Part shown: one piece after another, positions 45,695-64,000 of the stretch
Position numbering within the stretch: the stretch's first letter is position 1
Layout of the letters: each line of letters opens with the position of its first letter
Source of the DNA: Ophthalmolycus amberensis
Lineage: Eukaryota; Chordata; Actinopteri; Perciformes; Zoarcidae
Assembly (NCBI GenBank): GCA_024529925.1
Contig: JAFEUB010000965.1
Location: 2,441,001-2,505,000, forward strand
Reading direction: 5' to 3'
Length of the DNA: 64,000 nt
Notes under the pieces: generated by a model
What the model saw: the letters and a program-made list of their open reading frames with translations, nothing else
Database searches by the model: none
What the model was told of the DNA's origin: nothing
Made by a program: the position numbers and the translations under genes

Positions 45695-46310
45695 GTGAGT
45701 CGCTCTTTATTTTGAGTTTGAGGCAGTTCTTCAAACTTTTGCTGTTTTTTTTGTTTGTTTTTGTTTTAGCTGCAGGACGTGAGGCGGAAATGTAGTTTCA
45801 CCTGGAACTCAGGTAAGTCGGAAACCAGGTAGGCCTAGCATTAGCTCTGCTTCTCGTTGGTCAGGTAGCTTTAGTTAGCACATGTATGAAGTAATAAATG
45901 TGGTGCGTAAACAAGTAAAACACCACAATACCTATCTATTCATTTTTATGGTTAATTTCGATTTACAGGCAGATCATATATTTGATTTTCTTTGAAAGAA
46001 AGTCGTCCGTAGTCTCATTGTTGTGGACAGCTAACGTTAGTTAGCTACGTGTCCGGTTTATCATTAAATATTTAAAATATGTATCTAGCGCAACGAAAAC
46101 GAGGCTTAAGTGACTGCTCACCTCGTGTTCACTTTGTATTTTTCCTTAGTCTGTTAAAATGTGTATTTACTGACTCAAAATGTCAGCTTCCCTTTATCTT
46201 TGAAGGTGTTCACTTCAGGATAAACAAGCACAGTGTAAGCTGACCTGCCAAGGCTCTCGTGTTTTGGTTGTGGACTGAGAGGTTTCACGTTGCGTAATTC
46301 TTGCACACCA

Positions 46311-46328
46311 TTTTTTTTTTTTTTTTTT
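46311..46328. repeat. Poly(T) run of 18
   Basis: Uninterrupted T18 in usp53 intron 1. Confidence 0.9.
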
Positions 46329-49300
46329 AATATTCGCAAAAAACATTCAGAAGTTCAGAGGAGAGCCTCCTTTGCTGACTCTCGTCGCGTGCACTTAAGT
46401 GCACACATCTGGTAGAAGACCCCTACGCAGCACACCTCAGTCCCATACGCACAGTGGTGATGAAGCAGTGAGATCATCAGCCCTGTAGACATCATGCACA
46501 CTCATCCTTCATGTTGAGGGCTGTGGAACATTTCCTTGAGGACTGAGGTGGTGAACTCAGTGTGGAGGCATGCTGAAGAACCAGTTTTGACAGTAAACCT
46601 TGTCTCGCCACTTTGTTTTGCGAGCGCGTGGAGCAAGAGTCCTTGGCGTGAGTGTGCAGTTATTAGGTATTGATGGCTCAATTTACCATGTGTGGATCTG
46701 CTTTCGATGAAACCATTAATACGATTTAAGGAAGCAATTGTAAAAGTGGAGAGGAGGATGTTATTTTTCAATCCGATTCTTTGCAGTATGGGATCCTGGA
46801 AACCTGTGTTCCCCCTCTTCCTTCTGTAATCATGGGTGACTCAGCGTGGTGTGGGTGACCTGTTCAGTTTCACAGGGTTGAATGCGGCCACCGGTGTGCT
46901 GGAAAGCGGCAAGTCTTTGAGCAGGAAGCCCACACAGGAAACGACCGCTGCATTGTTGCCTGAAGGCTTAACCCATGTCTGCAGTCCGTAGGGAATGTTA
47001 CAGTCCAGTTTCACCGTTTCGAGTGTTTCAGCACGCAGGGGTCCTGTTTTATTACTTCTTCTCGGTACATGCAGGGGGCTACTCGTGCTTTGTGTATTGT
47101 CAGACGCTAGTGTGTTTGCCCAGTCCCAACTTTTAATTAAAATCAACAGACTGACGGAAGAACTGTGGAAAGCCTAAATGCATCAAATCATAGCAAATTA
47201 GAACATTGTGTCGACGGTGGAGAGGAAGTGAAGAAGGAAAGAAGTTTGTCAGACACTTGGAAGGAAAACTTCTAAAGACTTTAGAAGGAAAACACGGATA
47301 AAGTGGGAGACTGTCATCTGTGAGACTTCTCTATACAAATGTGACTTTGTTCCTGTGTTCACCATATACGTCAGAGATCAAAGAATTGTGCATAACTGCA
47401 TCCAAAATATATATTTTTACTCTGTCGAATTTAACATGGAAACAACCACATGTTAATTGTCAAGTTGTAACAGTGAATGATTTTAAATTTAGTCGGATAA
47501 CTAACTAAGATAAGTACATTTTATAACAAGTTCATGTAGCAATAGGAGCAGTGCAGCATTTGATACATTTGGATACCTTTTCATACAATTAGTTTGACAT
47601 AAAAGTCTGTATCTTAAAACATTGTTGTTTGTTTGTTGCTCTAGCGATGCTGTAGTTTAATTTTAGAAACTATGTAATCGTATCAGCCAGCAGTTTAGAT
47701 ACACAAGTGTAGGTGTGAATTAGACAGCAAAATATATATTTTTTCCATTTTACAACTTTCATAGGTCACAAATTATGTCTCATCCTAGCTCCAAAATGAT
47801 CTGTCTGGAGGTAAAATGTAATTATTTACACGTTTCTCGTTGTTTAAAATAAGATATTAGAATCCATTAAAACTCAAAAAATAGAGGATGAAAGGATGCA
47901 CAATGCTGTGCTACCATGGGAGCCGAAGTCGCTGTTGAACGTGATCTCCAGTAAGGAAAAGCCATTCATCAACAGTGAGTCAGAGTTGAGGAGTAACACG
48001 GGGGAACGCTCTGTTGTCACGCGGGAGGATAATTCACCCGCTTGACGGAAAGATATATTGATCTGCATTGAGAAAAAGGTCGTGCGGACATCAATTTATC
48101 TTATCGTGTCTCAGGAGTTGTAGAGCGTTGTACCGTGCAGTGGGGCAAGTTGTGTTTTATTTAGGAAAATGAGGATTACAAATTTATTTAAAAGCTTTGT
48201 ATGACCTATAAAAAAATGTTCTGCATTTGTGGTGTTTGAAAGGACTGATGTAGAGAGAATTGCCGGCATCATTCTGGGTAATAGGAAGGGCACCTGTGAG
48301 CTAAATTGTTCCAACAGAGGCCTCTTCACTCTCTTTGTGCTCCACGTGTTTCCATTTTCACATCTTACAGACATGTCTCGATTGACCACAGATTGATTCA
48401 TCAGCGACTCTTTTCATTACCATACGAAGGAGATCAATTGAATCATTCTTAATGAGGCTATCCATCAACAGATCACTAATAGATCGATTATAGCAGCAAA
48501 CATGCCCACCTCTTGCCAAAGGTGCTGATGCACAGCACACTCTTTGGCTGATTGCGCCAAGGTGCTAGCCTTAGCATCGTCCGTATGACGAGGGAAAAAG
48601 TTACTCCTGGTCCTTGCCTGACAAGTCTGAGCAAGCCTTTGTTTATAAAGGAAGACTGGACTTCCTGCACTGGTGCTGCTGAGGAAAAAAAAAAAATAAG
48701 TGAAATTACTTTTTTTTCTTCTGGCTTCTTAAAACATTCTTTCGCAAGAAACTGCTCCCCACCAACCAACTATCCGGTGCAACAGCTTTTTTTTTAGCAG
48801 TATTGGTAATAAATGGAATAAACAAGTCTTTCATGCTTTATGCTATGTTGTGCAGCCTGTTGCACTCATATTCTCTGGAGCTGCAGTGATAGAAGAGAAG
48901 ATGTATCTGTGTAAATATACAGTCATTGTTTTATAGACTAGGTGGAAAGAGTATTCAAGTTTTCCCACTGTGCAGGGGTTATTTTAGTAAAAGGATAAAT
49001 GTCTAGAAAATGAGTTGAAGCACTTGATGCTTGTCCTATTGTTAAGTGATGCTTTTTATTTTTAAGTATGGTGCTTTGATTTTATCTGATTTACCCCCTT
49101 GAATTTAACTTTTGGCTGCAGTCATGACATCACATGATTTCATCTTATCTCACCCACACGCTGCTTGATCTTACAGTGTTGCATTCGATTGAACCCCACT
49201 TCTTTCGTGTGTTTGAGCTCATAGCTGAATTGGAAACCCAGACGTATCTGGGCCATTTGTTACCCAGGAAGTACCCATGTTAGGTTTATTAACGTCATAT

Positions 49301-50470
49301 AACAGATCAGTGTTGAACAAAGAACTGACTATCATATGAAGATAAAGCCACAGGAGTATATGAAAAACAAAAAAATTGGACAAACTTGTGAGGATTACCC
49401 GAAAACAAGGAAATCAGCCTGAAGAAAATGGTTTCATTCACTGCTCAGACTTGAAACGGAAGGGCGTCAAGATGTCTTGGCTTGCATTGGGTAATGCCAC
49501 AAACCTGGCTTGAGGACAATATCGTGACCAGCTGAGTCATTTTCTCCACTTAGGTTTATAAACAAGGAGGCCAATACATCACATGGCTGCATTCAGTTTC
49601 AGTCAAGTATGAGGGATCTGTTTTACATTTTTGAGAATTGGTCTTTTATTGAAAAATCTTAAAACAGCAGCGTATGGGATACAGGAAAAAACGGCTTCAT
49701 AGCCGCCATGCTCAGACGATACGCGTCGGTATTTCCAGCTCTTCACTTTCCATCTGCATACCTCGCAGTGTGTGTGCCACTTTAACCTCTCCGGATTGTA
49801 ACTCAGCCAGTCCATGTCTATAAATGTGCGCCAGTCCTGCAGTGCGAAAACTGCATGGGGGCCAGTCACATGATGTTGTCAGATGAAAAGTGTCATGCTT
49901 AATCTGATAAGCCCGGAATGTAGTTTTAATTTCTTGTGGCGGAAAAACCAGATATGGCAGAAATGTTGCCAAGTTCTCCTCGGCAATAGTCTCGTATCAC
50001 AAAGGGAAATTAAATAACGGTGAAAGTTTGTTATTGTCAAGTGAGTGCAAACATGTCAAAAGGAAATGTAGTATTATATTCAAGAGGTAAAAAAATGATA
50101 CTCTTCGCCCTCAGGTAATCTTTTCAAGAGAAAATCATGTCATTGAATTGTAGTCAGCAAGTGCCAATTCTGCTCAGACTAAAAGATCGTTTAACATGAG
50201 CGAGCCTGGCAGATTTTTTTAAGTGGACCACCGAAATGCAACAATATTTCTAGGACCAGAAAGGCAGGGCCGTGTTTACACGTTGCTCTTGTCAGCAGTG
50301 TCCCAGTGCATGCTTTGGCTTAATGTTTCCCATGCCATCAAGTAGACCTTGAATAATGTGGACATGTGATGTTGATGTGTGGTATCGCCTTTGCTCGTTG
50401 GCAAATGGCTATCGAAGAGATGACACACGGTTATGTTTGCTGGTTGTACCTGTTTGTGGGAATTGTGATG

Positions 50471-50599
50471 TCCTGGAGTGATTGAGCTCTCTTAAAGTGA
50501 TAGTAATAATTGCTAAAGTGCAATAATTATACATTATCCTTTTTATTGAAATTGTTGCAGGGGTATTACTATCACTTTAAGAGCTCAGTCACTCCAGGA
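50471..50599. mobile_element. Short foldback MITE (129 bp)
   Basis: The outer 35-37 bases of each end are inverted copies: TCCTGGAGTGATTGAGCTC... on the left against TCCTGGAGTGACTGAGCTC... reversed on the right, with one substitution and a 2-base indel. Only about 57 bases separate the arms. In usp53 intron 1. Confidence 0.8.
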
Positions 50600-51828
50600 C
50601 AAGAGGTAGAATATGAAAATAATGGGTTTAAAGAAATACAGTTTTTTATTTCGTGGATACTCTGTATGTGCCAGGAGATGTCTTATGATGAAACATACAA
50701 ATAGTTCCGACACGTTTGGGCATGTGATGTCGTTAGTAAAGGTGGGCCTGAAACTAATCCAGAAACGGCAGCTCTTAAGCAACTGTGAGCTTAAGTGATT
50801 GCTTTGGAATGCTGATTGCTGTGGAGTCCAGAGGCAAAGACCTCAGCCTGTTTACTTCATGGCTGTGAACTATACGCCTAAGTACTAAACTTCAGATTGC
50901 ACCATTGACTTGCTGTAAAGGTGACGTTGTCGCAACATCATCATCCATTGTGGATTCCTGAAATACCAGGATGGAAATGCTGCCCGACTGGTTTTGGCTG
51001 AAACTTTTTGTGCTTCTGGAGGCTGTCGCAAGAGGGGAAGTTTCATTGTTTGTGCAAAGTAGGGCAGTATTTGTTCTTGTCCTCACACTGAATCACAAAA
51101 TGTTTGCGGTTCATTCTTTAAGGTTGTGTTTTTTTAGGTGTCTGGGCCTAAAAGAGGCTGAATCACCATGGGTCACACAAGAAACCCTTTGCTCATTTTT
51201 GCTGAAAGTACATTTGCTTTGACGCAACTTCAGTTTTCCATAAAGACGCACAAACAAGCTTTGTATAATTTAGAATGACATGAAAGAATATCCCATACAA
51301 ATCTTAATAAGCACATTACAACAGACAGGCCGTGGCTGTGTAGTATGTCCCCCTTGGGGCATTTGCTATTGCACTAACCTAGACACTGCTTCCACTGTCT
51401 CACTCAGCACAAACATATTCATCCGTCAAACCTCTCAAAGGCTGGGTTCAGCGCTGCTTTAGGAGGGTTTTAGTGGAGTGCAAGCTCCGTGAATTGAACT
51501 GCATCTGCAACGGTCTGTTTATAATGTCCTCCACTGCTCATCTCTTGTTAGAAATAGGTCAGGCCAGTATACTCTTTTGTAGTTAAGTTCAGAAAAGAAT
51601 GACAATGCCAGGAAAACCGACAAAATGGCACACAAAAGAAACTTGAGGCACTGTTTTATTTATGGGCATTTGAAATCCTCAGGTCACACATTTCTGTTTC
51701 AGTTTGGCATCACATCTGGAGCTGCAACTGCAAACTTGACTGCAAACTCATTGCAGCAGAAGATTAATCAATGGCGATATGATAAAAAACATTTTTTAGA
51801 TGCAAAGTAAACGTATATACCGCACTTT

Positions 51829-53182
51829 CCGGACTATAGAGCGCACCGGTATATAGGCCGCACCAGCCGATTTTTTTAAAGGAAAAAGAATTTGTACATA
51901 GATAAGCCGCACCGGTCTATAAGCCGCAGGTGTCCCCGTTGAACAGCAAGATGCTTTTAACAGTACTAAAGTTGTCTTCTTCTCTGAACATCATAACATG
52001 TCGCTAGCTTCTAAGCTAATTTTAACATTACGGCCAATGGGGAAATGCTAACCGTGATTAGCATTAGCGAATATATAATATATCTTTGTACATCTTTTCA
52101 TGCAGACATACTTGCATTACAGACTAAGGTCTCTCACGGCTACCAAACGAAAAGCAATGAGGCAATAACTGTTGTTGCTCATAGCTCTGAATAGCTGTTG
52201 TGCTAGCAGCAACTGGCCAAGCCAGTTAGCCGTAAATGCTATTCAGAGCTATGAGCAACGTAGACACGCTGCATGAGAAGAGCAGCTTTTTCTCAAGTCT
52301 GCCAGTGGATCCTAACAGCGCGGAGCAGTGTGAAAGAATCCACCATCACCAACGGGTTCCGAAAGGCTGGACTACTACGAGATGAAGAGGACAGCGCAAT
52401 GAGGAGGACAACGCAAGCTCAAGGGCAGATTTGCCTCGGGAGCAAAGTGACACTGAGGGTGCAGAGCAGCTAGCAGAGCTACGAGTTACGAGCAACAACA
52501 GGACTCAGGACAGCAGTTATATTGCAAACCAAGATGATTTATTTCTCTCACTCAAAAACACGCACACAAAAACACGCAATAACTGTTGTTGCTCGTAGCT
52601 CTGCTAGCTGCTAGCACAACAGCTACGGTATTCCGAAGCTATGAGCTACGAGCAACAACAGTTATTGCCTCGTTGCTTTTAGATTCTAATGAGAAGACAC
52701 GCTGCTTCGTTTTATTTCTTCAGTTTGGTAGCCTTGAGAGACCTTAGTCTGTAAGTGTGTCTGCATGAAAAGATGTACGAAGATATATTATATTCGCAAA
52801 TGCTAATCGCGGTTAGCATTTCCCCATTGGCCGTAATGTTAAAATTAGCTTAGAAGCTAGCGAGTCGGGCATGTACTGTTAAAAGCATCTTGCCGTTCAA
52901 CCTTTTTTGTTAACAGTCCGAGTGAGAGGTAGGTCAAAGGTACTTCATCCATATTGTAGCGACCCTGTCAGTAACAGCTGGTAGCAGAGGGGTTGCTGGT
53001 AGCAACTGTTCTGTGTCGGGAGCTAGTAAATGTTGTGTTAGACCGGAACCGGAAGTTGCGGTTGTTGTTGTGGCGGAGAAAAGCTACGGAAAAATCCGTA
53101 TATAAATCGCACCGGACTATAAGCCGAGGCCTCAAAGCGTGGGGTAAAAAGTAGCGGCTTATCGTCCGAAAAGTACGGTAAC
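51829..53182. mobile_element. 1.35 kb foldback DNA transposon with long inverted arms and a possible pogo-type transposase remnant
   Basis: Ends TACCGCACTTTCCGGACTAT (left) and TTACCGTACTTTTCGGACGA (right, reversed) are inverted and bordered by TA, as in the Tc1/mariner-pogo superfamily. The inner arms 51938-52207 and about 52612-52901 are inverted copies over about 250 bases, including GTTGAACRGCAAGATGC and GGCCAATGGGGAAATGC. The right arm carries about 170 extra bases near its end. Words such as CCGGACTATAAGCCG recur four times and are familiar from fish genomes. In usp53 intron 1. Confidence 0.85.
52294..52380 (+). pseudogene. Possible remnant of a pogo/Tigger-type transposase C-terminus
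   Basis: Within the foldback element, one frame reads CQWILTARSSVKESTITNGF followed by RKAGLL. This resembles the W-x-AW-x-V-x-x-x-T-I-x-x-x-F-x-K-A/C-G-I/L end of pogo-like DDE transposases. Only about 30 residues are recognisable; the DDE core is absent. Resemblance judged from memory. Confidence 0.4.
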
Positions 53183-53922
53183 ATGTTCTCTCATTTACAA
53201 TTTCTCAAACTTAAGATGAAGACCTTTTTAATTTTCCGATTGTTGTTTTAACAACTTAACTTTAGGCTGTGGTTACTGCTGACAAGTATTTCTCCTTAGT
53301 TTTGTATCGACTTGAGTCGAATGAAAAAATAACAGATTAATCAATGACGAAATTAATAAAGTTATTGCATTCCAGTCAAATTGAATATTAAGAGGTTGGG
53401 AAGATCAATCAAGACGTGTCAGTAGTGACAGGAGGCCTTTAATGTTGGCGGTTGCCTCCTCCTTTCTTGCTCTTCTTCGCAATAATCATGTACATATAGA
53501 AAATGAATATGAGCTAATTGTAGTTACCGTGTTCATGCAAGGCCTGCTCCAGGTCAGCGTTATCTTTGTTTCCTTTAAATGTCTTCTTGGCCGTCGTCAT
53601 CTATTGTTTGGTAAACTGAAATAATTCTGTCTGAATGTTAATGTGCAACTTCAGCTGGGGCCGCCTTTAGTTTGACACGCCCCCAGTGCAAAGGGTGTTT
53701 GTAAAAGTTAATATGTAAGCTTTGTTGACATCTAACCTCGGTTGAGCAGAGATATGGAGACTGTAGTAGTAGTAGTACAGTCCAGGAACGGTCATTTCTT
53801 GACTACAAAATGTTGTGCGGTGAAGAGAGTGAACATACTAGAATAAAAAAGCAGTAAATGATGATAAACTCCATGATGTCAGCTGCAATCTAATTTAATC
53901 TTGTTTTCTCTCTCTAACACAG

Positions 53923-63688
<9,766 letters not shown>

Positions 63689-64000
63689 GTAGGAGGGGAA
63701 ATATGAAAAGACTGAAAAAGTGTTGAGAATGCAAAGAGAGAGAGAGATTCGTAACTCAAGATGTGGAGGAACACACTGCATGTTTCCATTTTAAGATGTC
63801 AAACTGAGTGTCTTGCACTGATCAAGAGTGAAAAACGTGCAATGAAAGAAATGTCCTGCAAAAGAAGACATTGGGCGTTGGTTGTAGTTTTTAGCCTTCA
63901 TTTTTTTTTTAAACATTTTTGCCGACATAGTGCAGACAGATTTGGCATAGCAACCAGAAGAAGAGATGATTCACTATCTCCGCTGTAGAACTAAATCTGG

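Larger units (their letters stand above)
45813..53922 (+). other. usp53 intron 1 (about 8 kb): no gene, two foldback elements
   Basis: Carries the T18 run, the 129 bp and 1.35 kb inverted-repeat elements and otherwise unremarkable AT-rich DNA. Confidence 0.7.

Overview
This is a stretch of teleost (ray-finned fish) nuclear genome. The evidence is small vertebrate-type exons with GT-AG introns, protein families specific to striated muscle and COPII transport, long G/C homopolymers, and interspersed repeats that look like those common in teleosts. Four protein-coding genes are present, in the order sec24d (minus strand) - synpo2 (plus) - myoz2 (plus) - usp53 (plus). From memory this is the gene order of human 4q26, so the block is conserved from fish to mammals. 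I see no bacterial, viral or CRISPR-like system and no convincing RNA gene. LAYOUT: 1-9,560 holds sec24d: 14 coding exons (the window edge cuts the last), an upstream leader and a probable non-coding first exon. 9,560-10,750 is a compact divergent intergenic region shared by sec24d and synpo2, with a TGACGTGG stress-type element on the sec24d side and an NRF1-like site. 10,754-28,298 is synpo2: a PDZ start split over two exons, a 0.8 kb exon, a 3.7 kb exon with a Q/Y-rich tract and a long proline-glutamine-tryptophan repeat, then a distal exon that supplies an alternative C-terminus. 28,299-31,000 is 3' UTR and intergenic DNA. 31,000-37,915 is myoz2 (five coding exons, probable leader exon, poly(A) signal). 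37,916-45,180 is a gene-free spacer. 45,180-64,000 is usp53: CpG-rich promoter, an 8 kb first intron carrying a foldback DNA transposon, a long leader with upstream ORFs, and ten coding exons that cover the whole ubiquitin-protease domain; the gene runs off the right edge. HOW THE GENES RELATE: synpo2 and myoz2 both encode sarcomeric Z-disc proteins (alpha-actinin/filamin partners), so this may be a muscle neighbourhood. sec24d (COPII cargo adaptor) and usp53 (tight-junction-linked deubiquitinase) are unrelated neighbours. DATA QUALITY: three single-base frame breaks occur in otherwise intact exons (sec24d exons 2 and 4, synpo2 exon 5). Two lie in GC-rich runs and one in a tandem repeat, so consensus errors are the likeliest cause, though real variation cannot be excluded. 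All exon borders were read by eye from frame, splice signals and remembered family sequence. No alignment was run.
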